From assembly GCA_016987375.1 (NCBI GenBank), contig PJRA01000443.1, positions 930,910 through 981,233 on the forward strand: a DNA stretch of 50,324 nucleotides, read 5' to 3'. The notes under the pieces were generated by a model that saw nothing but the letters and a program-made list of their open reading frames with translations, was not told the origin of the DNA and searched no databases. Origin of the DNA: Brachionus koreanus. Lineage: Eukaryota; Rotifera; Eurotatoria; Ploima; Brachionidae. Each line of letters starts with the position of its first letter. Within the stretch, counting starts at the first letter, position 1. Positions 11,901 through 23,194 of the stretch are shown here, one piece after another. A program made the position numbers and the translations under genes.

Positions 11901-13660
11901 TGTGACAACTGAATAAACGTGATTTTGATACTCTCGATTTGAATGTTAGATAAAGAAAGCGTTTTTTTTTATCTAATGTCACGAAAATAACTATTCCCAG
12001 ACAATAGGATCATAAATTTATTCGTATTCTTTTTTTTTTTCATCTATTTATCAAAGCTAAGTAGAGAAAAATTGATGATTTTGTTGAAAAGATTTATCTA
12101 AAATTTAAATTTAGTTTAATTTAAAACAAGTATGATGGATGCATCACTATTAATTAGCATTAGTTTAATTTAAAGACGGATGATATTCAAATTTTAAGGT
12201 AGATGGCTGATTAATATTCGATCTAGTCATTAATTTAGACTGATGATACAGTTGATTTGGGATGTTCGCTTTTATTAAAATAAATTACAGTTTCCGCTTT
12301 AAAATTTTAGGAAATTCAAAGAATATTTTTAATTTTGTTGTTTAAAAAAAAATTGCAGGTGGATTAAAAATAGTACAACAGTTTCAAGATTATTTAAGAG
12401 GAAATTGGTAATTTTCTTTATATTAATTTATATTAATGACTTTGAGGGTTTCTGTGGCTTAAAAAATCATTAATTAGTTTAATTGCAACATGGCACTTTT
12501 TTCAGTGTATTTTATTAAATTAAATCAATAGCTTCTGGCGAGTTGTGATGGAATAAGGACGTAAGCGTTCAGGTTTTCAATTGAAATAGAATCAAAATTG
12601 TCCCAAAATGACACTCAGATCATAATATGATTTTATTTTAACTGAAAATTCGAAAGATAATATCTCTAAATATTTACTGATTTTATTGTGATCATTTATT
12701 TTTCAATAGTTTTCATTTTAAATCTTCAGGGTTTATTCTTAGAATAAGGTTAGGTTCTGTTATTCCAGAAATGCATGAAATAACGATAAAGAATTATTTT
12801 TGTTTTCTCATTATCTTAATCGTTTTAGACATTGATTTAATTTGTTGAAAACAAAAATATGAATAATTAAATGTAAAATTACTATCTTTTAAATTTACAC
12901 CCCAATATGATCATACTTTAATTAAAATTTGAATAAAATTATCTCAATCAAACAAAATAGCTAAAAAAAAATAGTTTAGTTTATTTTCTAAAATGCTTTA
13001 GTTTATTTTTTTACAAAAAAATTACAAATCAGTTTCTAATAATCTTCAATTTAAAATTTAAAAATTTTTTTTATAAAGTTTTGTTTTCTAGGTTTAAAAA
13101 GATTTAAAAAGATCCAAAGTTTGAATAAAAAATTTGAGCTTGGTCATTTGAATTTAATTGAATTTTTGACCATAGATTAAAATTTCTAAATCTAAAAATA
13201 AATTACTCGTAGAGTTTTTTCAATTTATATTTTATTTTCACTTCAAATGTCAAAATAGAACCCAATTATAAGTTAATTTTCGCTCAAATGGATTATTTTT
13301 CTGCTTTTATTACCCAATATTTAAAGTTTTAATGTGATTTTTTAAAGTGCAAAGAATCACGTTAGTCAGCTTTCAGTCTTAGACCTAATTCGCAGCTATA
13401 TTAATCAAAGATAAAAATTATTAGAATAAAGCAATATTTAATAAAGGAAAAGCTCTCTTTAAAATCAGCTTATAAATTTTTAATTTAGAATCAAGATTTT
13501 TTCAAGGAATTTTCTTTTGATCAATTAATTTTTCACTATTTATAAATTTGATACATTAGAAGGCATTCGTATAAACGAATATTAATAAAATCGGAAAAAA
13601 AAAATTTCTTTATTTTATTTCAACTTTATTAAAATTTATTAGAGTATTGAAAAATTTTAT
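8959..13660. other. Long non-coding interval with two trinucleotide microsatellites
   Basis: 4.7 kb of AT-rich sequence without convincing exons. An (ATA)n tract lies at 9293-9312 and an (ATC)n tract at 9382-9400. The stretch from about 9330 to 9720 is less AT-rich than its surroundings and could be regulatory or a 5' UTR. The rest probably holds upstream control sequence and untranslated exons of the GPCR. Confidence 0.45.
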
Positions 13661-13679
13661 TTTTTTTTTTTTTTTACAG
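13660..13679 (+). promoter_or_regulatory. Probable 3' splice site in the GPCR 5' UTR, followed by a mini-uORF
   Basis: A long T tract ending ACAG at 13676-13679 makes a textbook acceptor 37 nt before the GPCR start codon, so the GPCR probably has at least one upstream untranslated exon. Directly after the AG comes ATG AAA TTG TAG, a three-codon upstream frame that could damp translation. Confidence 0.5.
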
Positions 13680-13716
13680 ATGAAATTGTAGTCAAGTTTT
13701 AGTTTAAAGAAAAAAA

Positions 13717-15237
13717 ATGAGTGAAAAAAAATTTGCTTTTGTTGATAACACAACTAGCAGTGTTTTATCAGGTGACACTTTGTCTGGCAAAGACTCGCTT
13801 ATAATCGGTCTTTGCGGTCTTCTAATGGTTTGCATTGGCATCATAACCAATTCGCTCAATTTAATAGTTCTTTCTAGAAAAAGCATGAAGTCAACGACAA
13901 ACAAATATTTGAGTGCGTTGGCTTTGTGCGATCTGTTCGTCTTGATATTCTCACAATTGAGTGTGTCAAACAATTTTATCTATTACCTAAAAGACAAAAG
14001 TGATTTTTACATTTCACTTATTATAAATGAATATTCCGAGTACAAAAATTCCGCAATGGCTCAATACTCGATAGACGAGCATCTAATCAAAATTTATCAC
14101 AAATGGGTCTTTTACATATATCCAAAAGTGTATCCTTACATTTACCCGGTGGCTATCATGTTTCAAATATGCACTGTGCTGATCAATTTAGGCATGTGTG
14201 CAGACCGATTTGTAGCCATTCATTTTCCGCTCAAATCCCTCAATTTCTGCACCATAAAATGTGCCAAACGCGTCATTTTCTACATATTCATATTTTCATT
14301 TTTCTATTCATTTCCAAGATTTTTCGAATACTATGTGCATGTCGACCAAGTCTCAATGAACAATGACACATACACAATTGTGTACAACGATTTCACCCGC
14401 ATGGGCCGATCATACATTTTTCGTAGTATAATCTATGTGTACATGTACATTCTTTTCCAAAGTGTGGTCCCACTAGTGCTTCTCTCGTTGATAAACGTGG
14501 CTCTGCTAGTCAGCCTTAAAAAGTCAGGCAATAAACTGCGCAAGTTTAGTGTAGTGGGCGAGAATAGTGCTCTGACTAGTTTTAAATCAAGCATCTTAAA
14601 ATTTAGCGCCAAAAAATTAAATAAAAGAAAAGATATAACTCTAATGCTTGTTACTGTTGTGCTGCTCTTTGTGATATTTCAGTCGCCGGCAGTAGTTTGC
14701 AATTGTTTCTATGGCTCAAACAATTTTAGACAAGAGTTTGCAGTGAGAGAGGCCAATTCATATCACATTGTGTGTCAAATAGGAAATTTTTTTATCCTGA
14801 GCGGCAGTTCGCTCAATTTTTTCACCTATTGTTGGTTCAATAGAAAATTCAGACACGAGCTAATTAGATGCTTCAGAAAGCTTTTGTGCATGAAAAAAAA
14901 ATTTCGAGATGTGCATCGTTTGTCAGCCACAACTCAAAATTCGTTTCTCATTCAAACACCGAATCAATTGCACAATTCGGTGCGTACTAATTCAAGCACT
15001 AGAGCACAGTTAAACGAGAAAAGTGCACGTAAATTCCACTACAAGTATTTGAAAAGCATTAGAGATAAGTATGTGAAGCAAAATTCTTGTCCTGAAGCTA
15101 AAACGGTTAATTACAGCTTCAAATCAAAATCAAATAAGCGAATATCGACCGACTCATTCGATATGATAAGCCTCAGCTACAATAATAACAGACTCAAATG
15201 GTTATGTGAAAACGAATCAAATCTAGTTTATGTTTAA
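13717..15237 (+). CDS. Rhodopsin-family GPCR, FMRFamide/neuropeptide-receptor-like
   Basis: 506-aa class A G-protein-coupled receptor with the CDS in one exon. TM1 is about 28-52 (TNSLNLIVL). TM2 begins KYLSALALCDLFVL, with the conserved LxxxD. TM3 ends CADRFVAIHFP, with DRF at 163-165 in place of DRY. TM4 is about 185-205, TM5 about 236-265 and TM6 about 308-330, with FQSP where most receptors have CWxP. TM7 is about 352-374, with NFFTY for NPxxY, followed by the FNRKFRHEL helix-8 entry. The combination SLNFFTYC...RKFR resembles insect and molluscan FMRFamide and myosuppressin-type receptors. An NTT glycosylation site lies at residues 11-13. The C-terminal tail of about 130 residues is rich in S, T and basic residues. 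The ligand is unknown. Confidence 0.85.
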   Translation: MSEKKFAFVDNTTSSVLSGDTLSGKDSLIIGLCGLLMVCIGIITNSLNLIVLSRKSMKSTTNKYLSALALCDLFVLIFSQLSVSNNFIYYLKDKSDFYISLIINEYSEYKNSAMAQYSIDEHLIKIYHKWVFYIYPKVYPYIYPVAIMFQICTVLINLGMCADRFVAIHFPLKSLNFCTIKCAKRVIFYIFIFSFFYSFPRFFEYYVHVDQVSMNNDTYTIVYNDFTRMGRSYIFRSIIYVYMYILFQSVVPLVLLSLINVALLVSLKKSGNKLRKFSVVGENSALTSFKSSILKFSAKKLNKRKDITLMLVTVVLLFVIFQSPAVVCNCFYGSNNFRQEFAVREANSYHIVCQIGNFFILSGSSLNFFTYCWFNRKFRHELIRCFRKLLCMKKKFRDVHRLSATTQNSFLIQTPNQLHNSVRTNSSTRAQLNEKSARKFHYKYLKSIRDKYVKQNSCPEAKTVNYSFKSKSNKRISTDSFDMISLSYNNNRLKWLCENESNLVYV

Positions 15238-15437
15238 TTTGTATTTGTTTGTATTAAGTGTTTAAAGCGGTGCTGTCAAATATTTTCTATCTCTCTTTTA
15301 CTATTTTTAAACATAAAATTTTGGTTTTTTCTTAAAAAGATTGAATATTTTTGATGTTGGCATCTTTTTAATTCTTTGTAAAACTTAATATCATATTATA
15401 TGTTATGTCTAATTTAATTCTTAAAAAAATTTTATAG

Positions 15438-15443
15438 AATAAA
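15438..15443 (+). terminator. Likely poly(A) signal used by the GPCR, inside repeat R1
   Basis: AATAAA 200 nt after the GPCR stop. The same hexamer and neighbours occur in the other R1 copies, so the repeat may donate the cleavage signal. Confidence 0.4.
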
Positions 15444-15568
15444 AACTTAAAACTACTGCTACTTCATTAAAGGGAAAAAAATGCCTATCAGCAACAACAG
15501 CAGCTACTCGTGAAATATGTCTTGTGGAAAGTGAAAATTGTTTATAAAGTATGAATGGTACAATATAG

Positions 15569-15817
15569 TGTTGTAGCGCGCCAAATGGTTTGTCATTCGT
15601 TGCTTAAATATTATATTTGTTAAAATATTGTTGCTAAGAGTTTATTATTCTATCTAATTAGCGCCAAGTAGTAATCAAACAGAATATAAATGAGAATAAG
15701 AAAATATAACTTGTGCTAGTTTAATAAAGCAACCTAAAGGACTCTATCTTTTATTCAATCCTATTTTGTGTTAAGTAGTGTCAACCAAACGTGGAAGACC
15801 AACCACCCGGCAACAAA
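15569..15817. mobile_element. 249-bp insertion in R1 copy A with 16-bp flanking duplication
   Basis: The 16-mer GAATGGTACAATATAG occurs at 15553-15568 and again at 15818-15833. R1 copy C has this site only once and uninterrupted, so the sequence between is an insertion. It starts TGTTGTAGCGCGCC, contains an AATAAA followed by a T-rich stretch, and ends CGGCAACAAA. The TGTTG/CAACA ends and the internal poly(A) signal look like a solo LTR, but the 16-bp duplication is longer than LTR elements normally make. Confidence 0.55.
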
Positions 15818-16769
15818 GAATGGTACAATATAGATTTAAAGAATCTAAAATAGTGGCGATATGAGCCTTTAGAGGAAGAAAGTATCAGGTAGACCAGCCA
15901 TTCTAGATCAGAATGCCTTGCGTTTAGAACAGCCACAAGCTAAGTACTCGTAAATTATCAAATGAACTTTACACATCACAATCAATGATATCTGGTTAAT
16001 TTGATTAAACAGGTTAACAGACGTTGCCGACTTTTTCCCCTTGATTTGAAATAATTTGATATTCAATCACGCATTTAAAAATAGTAGGAAACTACTTAAA
16101 AAAATTACTTCTGATGATGTAAAGCGGATCTAGCTTGAGCTGGTTCGTGTTATAGGCATTCCTGTTATAAAGGCAAAACTATATTCTGAATTAAATTAGT
16201 ATGCTTCATTTTAAAAAAAATATTCTTCTTTTATAAACCGAAATATGGATTTTAAAGACCAATTGAAGAAGGATGTGATGAGTTTTTTGGCTCCAAAAGC
16301 CATGAATGGTACACTAGAAAGGAATCGAACTATTCGCTGTTTGATGACTATAGACTATAGAACATAATGATTTATTTTTGAAAGATTAGCTAGCGATTGT
16401 TTTTTAATTGATAAATTAATAAATTGTTATAAACATTTATTTTATGTCTCTGGATCTATTAGGATTTAGTAGCTCGTGGTTATAACACAAATAATAAAGA
16501 ATATAAATTTAAATGATAAATTTATTAATAATGGCCACTTCTAGCCTAAACAAAAAAAATAAAAAATAAAGAGAATAATAACAAAAAAGAATAATCAAAA
16601 GTAATTAATAAATTTTAGTCTTCACTATTTTTTTAATAGAAAAAAAAATAACAAAAATAATGAGATCGCTTATCTAATACTTAACACTAAACATATCAGA
16701 TCATAGTATTGCACTGTGAGACCATAGACAATTAATTTGTCTAGAGTCGCTGTTGTAATTATGCTCACT

Positions 16770-16915
16770 CAACTTGCAGAAGAAATCTTGCAATATCCTT
16801 ATTGTGATCCTTTCACCTGCTTTCAACATTTCTGATATGACTTCGTCAATACCTTGTTCCTCAGATCCTTTAAAGCAGCAGCTTCAATTTCTTTTTGGCA
16901 GAGCACTTTTGTGTC
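16770..16915 (-). mobile_element. Reverse-transcriptase fragment in the left arm
   Basis: The minus strand reads GIDEVISEMLKAGERITIR, then ILQDFFCK, preceded one frame away by CQKEIEAAAFKGLRNK. This corresponds to the KAPGIDxIPxEMLKxGG region of non-LTR reverse transcriptases. A missing segment and a frame shift show decay. The same fragment occurs in the right arm, so it predates the duplication. Confidence 0.6.
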
Positions 16916-17151
16916 AATATCTAAGAGTCAGTAGTAGCTGGTTCAGAGTCTAAAGATATTCAGGTAAATTATGGACTTAAGAGTCTATTATTAACTCATC
17001 ATAATATGGTATTTAATTATCCTAAAAAATAAAATAAGATAAATTTATTTTGGTAATAAATTTTATTAGAAAAAAATATTTGAAATTAAAATAAATTTGA
17101 TAAATAAATAGAAAAAATTTTACGGTAAATAAAATGATAAAATATACAATT

Positions 17152-17883
17152 TTAAATTAATGTGTCTAAATTAGATGAACTTGAGCAACGACTTGACGAA
17201 GTACTTGAACATTCGCCAGCTGAATCTATCAAATAAGCTGAGGATTCATTCATTTTGTGTGTATTTTTGTGACTATGTCTCAATTTGTCATAAATTGATT
17301 GAAATAAATTGTGATTTATTTTATTTGAACTTTTTTTTTCTTGTCCAATTTTTCTATCTAATGAATCCAGTCTGCTAATTTGATCATTTAAAATAATCTC
17401 ATTTTGAAATATTTCTTTCATGTAAAAATTTTTAACTTCATGCTCTTCATCCATTATTATTGCATCATTTAATTTACTAACTACTGAAACATTCTCTTCA
17501 TTTTGTTCTATTTTTTTACCATTTAATTTAGCAAAGCATTTTTTCTTATTCAAAATTGGCCCATTTCGACTTCTCATTTGGCCTCTCTTTCGAATTGTCA
17601 ATCTGTAATCATTTGAATTTGTTTTAATTTTTTTATTTGAAATCAAATTCAAAATATTCTCTTGTTTGCCAACCAATCTTTCGACACCAAAATCAATTTC
17701 ATACAAACAATACGTTTTTTTCAATTCGTTTAATTTGGTATTTTTTGAAAACAATTTTTTGAGAACAATTTCAATCAAATCCGAGCTATTCAAATAAAAA
17801 TTGTTGAACGAGTATTCATAGTTGATTTGAAGATTTTTGCTTCCCATTTTGACCGGAATACACACTTTGTTCATTTTGCTCAT
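17152..17883 (-). CDS. Ras-association (RASSF7-10-like) domain protein, left copy
   Basis: Single-exon frame of 243 aa starting MSKMNKVCIPVKMGSK. Residues about 5-100 look like the N-terminal RA/ubiquitin-like domain of RASSF7-10 proteins. A strand pair is followed by SSDLIEIVLKKLF, then TYCLYEIDFGVERLVG and KQENILNLI, ending in YRLTIRKRGQ. That matches the family pattern of YxLxExxxxxERxLxxxENxL...LRRxG. A glutamate- and lysine-rich middle follows, then a serine-rich tail (CSSTSSSRCSSSSN). RA domains bind Ras-like GTPases or act as adaptors; which applies here is unknown. It differs from the right copy at eight positions, all before residue 160. The RASSF call is by motif and tentative. Confidence 0.6.
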   Translation of the reverse strand: MSKMNKVCIPVKMGSKNLQINYEYSFNNFYLNSSDLIEIVLKKLFSKNTKLNELKKTYCLYEIDFGVERLVGKQENILNLISNKKIKTNSNDYRLTIRKRGQMRSRNGPILNKKKCFAKLNGKKIEQNEENVSVVSKLNDAIIMDEEHEVKNFYMKEIFQNEIILNDQISRLDSLDRKIGQEKKSSNKINHNLFQSIYDKLRHSHKNTHKMNESSAYLIDSAGECSSTSSSRCSSSSNLDTLI

Positions 17884-18666
17884 TTTTAATTTTTAATAAA
17901 TTTTAAAATTTGTTTTCAATTTTAAATTGATTGATGCTTTAATTTTAATAAATATTAGTGAACGAACAAATGAGTTTATTTAGACTATTTATAGAGTATT
18001 TAATATTGAATAAATTGAGTTCTAAATAGATAGATTAAGTCATGCTAATTAGTTAATTGATTAATTAGAATGATAAATAAAGAGGAAATTGCAAGTAAAT
18101 ATCAAGAGAAGGTGATTTTAACTAAAAAAGATAAACAAAAAAAATCACGAGTTTGGTGATTTATTAAAATAAACAACAAAAAAAAAATCAAGTGTTTGAA
18201 ACAAGTTAGACTGAATTAGAAGACATTTACTTTTTGAATTTGATTTATTAAAATTTCAAGTTTACATAAATCAAAAAGGAAATGGTCTAGAAATTAAACC
18301 TTTCTAAAACTTTTTTTTTCTCTAAAGCTATTTTAACTTTTTTGTTTGGTTTAATTGGCAATAAATAAACAATAGATTATTCTTCCGTTCAAAATATTAG
18401 AATAAAAAAATTTAAAGCGCTTAAATATTTGGCGCCTTTGCTCTGATTAAAATGACTAAACGAAAAATTACAAAATTAAATTAAAAAATTAATTAACTAA
18501 AATCTTAGTCCAGCTTTTTCTTATTTATAAAAAACATCAAAATTATTTAATTTCATTCAATTTAAAGTCGAAACTTTTTTACAATTTAAATTTTTTAAAA
18601 CAAAATTTATTTAGAGGTCTTTTATTATTTTTTTATTCAAAAAAAAAGATAAATTAAATAGAATTT
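17884..18666. other. Shared intergenic region between RASSF-like gene and DUF229 3' end
   Basis: 783 bp lying upstream of the RASSF-like start and downstream of the DUF229 stop, both genes being on the minus strand. It is duplicated in the right arm (30818-31603). It must hold the RASSF-like promoter and the DUF229 3' UTR; TTTATT at 18621-18626 is a possible DUF229 poly(A) signal on the minus strand. Confidence 0.5.
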
Positions 18667-20518
18667 TTAAAATTTTTTAATTTTTTTTTCTCTTTGATAG
18701 CAAAAACAAAATTTTCTTAAATCAAGAAGCAGACCTGGATTAGAGCCAAACTTAGCTATGCACCAAGATTGTTCGCCATATGAATCAATACGACTGATGT
18801 CATTTTTTGATTTAATACTGAATTTATCAGATGAAAATTCAAAATTAGCATGTTTACCATCATAAACGATAGTTTCGTAAACTCCATTATTTGGTGACGT
18901 AATGAACGAAATTCGGAATAAATTACCGGATGAGGTGGCTAATTTTTCTGACAATATAATTTTCTTCAAAGTTAGCTTTTGACATAAATCTCTTTTCATG
19001 CTTGTAATTTTATTTATTGAATCAATTGCAAACTCAATTGATTTCAGCACTTTGTCCGAAGTTGTATTTTCATATTTCCAATTTTTCACACAAGAACAGA
19101 AATGTTCAGCTATTCCAATATCTTCACATGATCTATATTTCGATATATTGTCAAAAAGACTTATCGATCTATTTCGGTTAGTTTTTTTCGATCTTTCTAA
19201 ACAAGTTATGTCTCGCACTGTGTCGTAAACATCAAAAGGAGATGTTAACTTGTTTAGATTTTTCTTTAAATTTTCTAATTTAGCTTTGTTGTTTTTGATG
19301 AATTTGTCCGGTAAATAAATGGAAAAAAAAGGCAATCTTTCTTCCAAGTATCTCTGAGACGAACGCTTTTTGTTAAACCGAGATCCGTGATCTGAATACA
19401 AAAACAAAATTGTGTTGTCAAACAGTTTTTCACTAATTCCAGTATTTAAAAAAAAGAATAAATCATCATCAAGCCAATGCAAATGATCATTAGAATCATG
19501 TGAATTTTCAACATAGTGCATTATTGCCAAACTTGATTTCTTATTCTGGTACAAGCGTTTAAACTCTAAAAGCAAGTCAATTAGAATTTTGTGTCGTTTT
19601 GTATCACCATTACAGTAGTCATTAATTTTGCTTTTCCATATTTTTTGTTTTAATTTCAACTGATAGTGTTTAGGGTAGTGTTTTGTTGCATGATTTTTAA
19701 AACCTCTCATTCGATATGTGAATGCCCCGACGTGGGGCCAATCATCCAAATAAATTGATGTAAAATCTTAAAAATTTAAATAGAAATTTAATCTTATTGT
19801 GCATAAAATGTTTTTAAATAAAATTTTAGATATTAAAAAAAAAGACCCTGAGTAGTCTCAAAATGAAACAAACTTGTCTACTAACTGTGTCAAGAATAAA
19901 AAAATTACTGTAGGTGACATAATATGGTTTTGGTAATATTGTTGAATTTTTTGTAATGTTGAGTTTTGATGCTATTTTATTGAAACATAAAATTTATTTT
20001 TTTTTTTAAAAGATTGAATATTTTTGATTTTGGCATCTTTGTAATTCTTTGTAAAACTTAATATCATATTATATGTTATGTCTAATTTAATTCTTAAAAA
20101 AAATTTATAGAATAAAAACTTAAAACTACTGCTACTTCATTAAAGGGAAAAAAGCCCGCGTCATGCTGCAAATGCAAAACTTTATTTTGAAAGATCAGAA
20201 TAAATGTATGCTTCACTTGAAGAAAACTATGCTTCTTTGGTCAAACGAAAGCTAGGTCTGTTTCTTCAAGATAACTCTCGATCTCATTCAGTTAGAAAGA
20301 ACTGGTAGGCATCGAACTTCATCCTCATCCAGCAAAATAGTTCAGATCTTTCTCCTTCTTATTATCATCTTTTTCACTCATTTTCTTAGAGTAAAGCATT
20401 TTACAAGCCATGTTTATACTTTAAAGATTGGCTAAATATTTTTAATGATAAATTAATAAATATAATAAAAAAAAATGCAAAATATAAAACATTGGTCTTC
20501 AAAACTTTACATTATCTA

Positions 20519-20569
<51 letters not shown>

Positions 20570-21820
20570 GCCCAAAATTTTTATTTTATAAAACATATTC
20601 TAAAATATTTAAGATATTTTAGTACTTTGAAAGATTATTTAGCCATGAAAAAAAATTCTTATTTAAAAGCATTAACTTTAAATTTTAACATGATAACACA
20701 GTTAATATTTTGATAAAAAAAATACAAATATTTTAAGATGTGGTCAATATTACTTTATAATTTGCATTTAATTTAAAAAAATAAACGATTTTGAAACTCT
20801 TCTTGAATGATTTTTTATAATTAACAAAATATGGACTCCTGATAACAACTTAAAAAATACATGATTTTTTTTCGATTTTTTTAGATAAAAATTTATCAAG
20901 TATTAATAAAAATACTAGATAAAAGAAAGTTTGAAAAATAATACTTTTTTGATGCAAATCCTTCCAGATAAAAGGATAAATCTCATCGACATATTTTCCA
21001 TTCGGATCATTTTTAAGTCCACTTGGAAGCTCTTCCTCAGTTTTTCCGGTGAATATTGGAATTAATGCTTAAATAAATAAAATAAAATTCTATTTAATTA
21101 AAGAGTATTAACTAAACCAGCTGGAGTTCCGTCCCCTACTATATTATATCCGTTTAGTAAAAAAAAATTTTTGCTCTTGTTGATAAACTTAAACGTGTTT
21201 TTGAGCCTGTTGATAAATGAAACCCTTGAAACTGAGTCATAACTTATTAACATTACATCATATGGAGCACAGCCGTGATCATCGGGCAAAATTTCTCGCT
21301 CTTCTTTACGCTCTATTTCAGTATCAACTACTTGAACAAACAAATTCTCAAAATCCACTGACACATTATCTTTTTTTCTATTTCCATTGCATTCTATTTC
21401 AAACACATCGTCCAAAATTGTATCGCCCTCTGTAAGCTCAATGAACTGTCCATTATTCACACTAAAATCATCAACTCGACTTATTTTTCTGTATTTGCAC
21501 CTAATCGAGTTTATTGTAGCCGTAATATTCTTGTTCAAAGTCCATACATGTCTGATTCGGTCAACGAAGCCCCAATTATGTTTGACCACACATTGTGGAT
21601 TCGGCTTCAGGTTTTCTAAGCCGACATTGTAATCAAGTTCAGCAAGAAGACAAACGTTATCATTTTGAAAATCATAAGATTCATTTGTATCAAAATTAAA
21701 AATTATGAATATTGCTAAAAGTCCTACCAAGGCTGAACAAATAATTTAGATTAATTAAGAAAAAATTTTGTTATTCACGTTACCTATAATATTTTTTGTT
21801 TTAGTTAATTTTTTCATCAT
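18667..21820 (-). CDS. DUF229 sulfatase-like membrane protein, four exons
   Basis: CDS exons on the minus strand: 21784-21820, 21118-21732, 20945-21067, 18667-19766. All junctions are GT-AG with agreeing phases, giving 624 aa. Residues about 13-27 form a signal-anchor helix after a lysine-rich start, so the protein should be type II with a lumenal or extracellular catalytic domain. DUF229 belongs to the alkaline-phosphatase/sulfatase fold. Visible motifs are DVMLISYDSVSR (171-182, with the nucleophile-type serine region), VGDGTPAALIPIFTG across the exon 2/3 junction, DDWPHVG (266-272), HWLDDDL (355-361) and the metal-binding SDHGSRF (383-389). The ATG at 21818-21820 is directly followed by another. 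Substrate is unknown for the family. The last 25 codons lie inside the inverted duplication. Confidence 0.88.
19980..20335 (+). repeat. Dispersed repeat R1, copy B (internally deleted)
   Basis: Lies in intron 3 of the DUF229 gene (19767-20944), antisense to it. The first about 170 bp match the start of copies A and C. It then jumps, at GGGAAAAAA, to a segment matching the end of copy C (TATGCTTCACTT...GCTTCTTTGGTCAA). The middle present in copies A and C is missing. Confidence 0.65.
20523..20567. repeat. (AT)n microsatellite
   Basis: About 45 bp of uninterrupted AT dinucleotides in intron 3 of the DUF229 gene. Length here is prone to polymorphism and assembly error. Confidence 0.9.
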
Positions 21821-23194
21821 GTTGTTTAAGATTAAAAAATAGTTTTTCTATTTACTTATAAAAAATTTTATTTTAGACTAGTTTAATTGGAATTTTTTGT
21901 CAACTGGAAATTTAACTTGGCGTGTGAGACTGACGATTTTAATCACAAATTAATCAAATATTAAAAAAAGTTAAAGCCATAGGAAAATATTTGAAATTTA
22001 TTAAGCTATTTACTTAATAGGAGTTTTTAATTTTTATGTGCAAGAAAAATTAGAAAATATGTTTCCCGTTTCTTTTTGTTTTGGGAAACAAATGATTTTG
22101 AAAAAAAATTGCTTTATTTAAAGAATATATTTGTTGTAATTTTAGATTACACAAGCAATTTTTCAGAGTCTTATAATTTATTCCATTAAAAATTATGTCA
22201 CATTGAAAATTTAAAATGCTTATATATTTCTCTAAGAAACAAAAGTAAAATTCTTCATTTTTTTTTAAATAATATTAAAAAAAAATCGATTTTATTTCTT
22301 GAACACTTCATTTCTTGATTATTCCTGATTATTTCCAAGAAAGTTGGTCTCGTTTTAACTTTGCATAGTCTTTCAGATATCTTGAACTCTATTTTAGGCT
22401 TGTTTTACAAATTGAAAATAACCTTTATTCATTAAATTAAGCTAAAAATTTTGATTTTAAATTGAACCAATTTATCTAAGATGAAATGTTCATTTTTATT
22501 TGTACAGTTGTCAAGTATGAATATTTTTCAAAAATCTGGAAAAGAAAATTTTAGTTTTGACCTGTCAAAGAAATTTAAAACAAATTATGAAATAAAAAAC
22601 AAGTATAAATGTTGCAAATTTAAAAAAAAAGATTCAGCCGCTAAAACTCAGATCACTCATTGAAGAGGAAATGATAATTTTAAAGAAGATGAGATATTTC
22701 ATGTGATTTTTTTGAATGTATAATTGAATAAATTAAGTTCTTTTTTTCACCCAAATGATAAATTAATAATAAAGTTTACTAATTTATTTAATAAATATTA
22801 ATGTCTCAATTGATGACATACACCATCATTTACAGTACTATGTCTGTGAGTTTCTTTGTATAATTTTTTTTCAAATTTAATTAAATGATTAAGTAAATAA
22901 GAAAAAAATTTAGATAAAAAAAGAGTGTTCTTAAGTAGAATGAAAAATCAAAAAGAGCTTTTTCAAGGTTTGCATTTTTATTTTCAGTTTTTTTTTCAGT
23001 ATTTTTTTATATAAATTATAAGTATTTTTTAAATAATGTCAGTAAAAAATAAAAGTATGTAAGCTTTCAGATAAATCGTTTTAAAATATAATTTCAAAAA
23101 TAAAATTAAATAAATTTTTATTTTAATATTAAAAAAATTGAGCAGTAAAAATCTAAAGTCTCTATTGTAGTATTAACTTCAATTCAAAATGTTT
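21821..23194. other. Non-coding upstream region of the DUF229 gene
   Basis: AT-rich, no convincing exon. It should contain the DUF229 promoter and 5' UTR. A lysine-rich 60-codon frame at 22481-22663 looks like chance. Confidence 0.45.

Larger units (their letters stand above)
15309..16340 (+). repeat. Dispersed repeat R1, copy A
   Basis: First copy of a family also present at 19980-20335 and 27290-28545. Shared segments include the start around the motif ATATTTTTGAT...TTGGCATCTTT, a conserved AATAAAAACTT, the stretch TACTCGTGAAATAT, and GATATGAGCCTTTAGAGGAA. It begins inside the GPCR 3' UTR and supplies the first AATAAA (15438-15443) after the GPCR stop. Copy A is interrupted by an insertion at 15569-15817. 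I do not recognise the family. Confidence 0.65.
16458..18742. repeat. Left arm of a 2.28-kb inverted duplication
   Basis: The reverse complement of this stretch matches 30743-33026 almost throughout, with about 4 percent mismatches in the parts I compared. The outer edge is the shared AATCCTAAT/ATTAGGATT. The inner edge falls inside the last exon of the DUF229 gene. The arm contains a LINE fragment, the RASSF-like gene with its upstream region, and the DUF229 3' UTR and last 25 codons or so. Confidence 0.9.

Noticed and set aside
17175..17378. 67-codon plus-strand frame, repeated on the opposite strand at 32109-32312
   Set aside because: Exact antisense shadow of the C-terminal half of the RASSF-like gene in each arm; the repetition comes from the duplication, not from coding.
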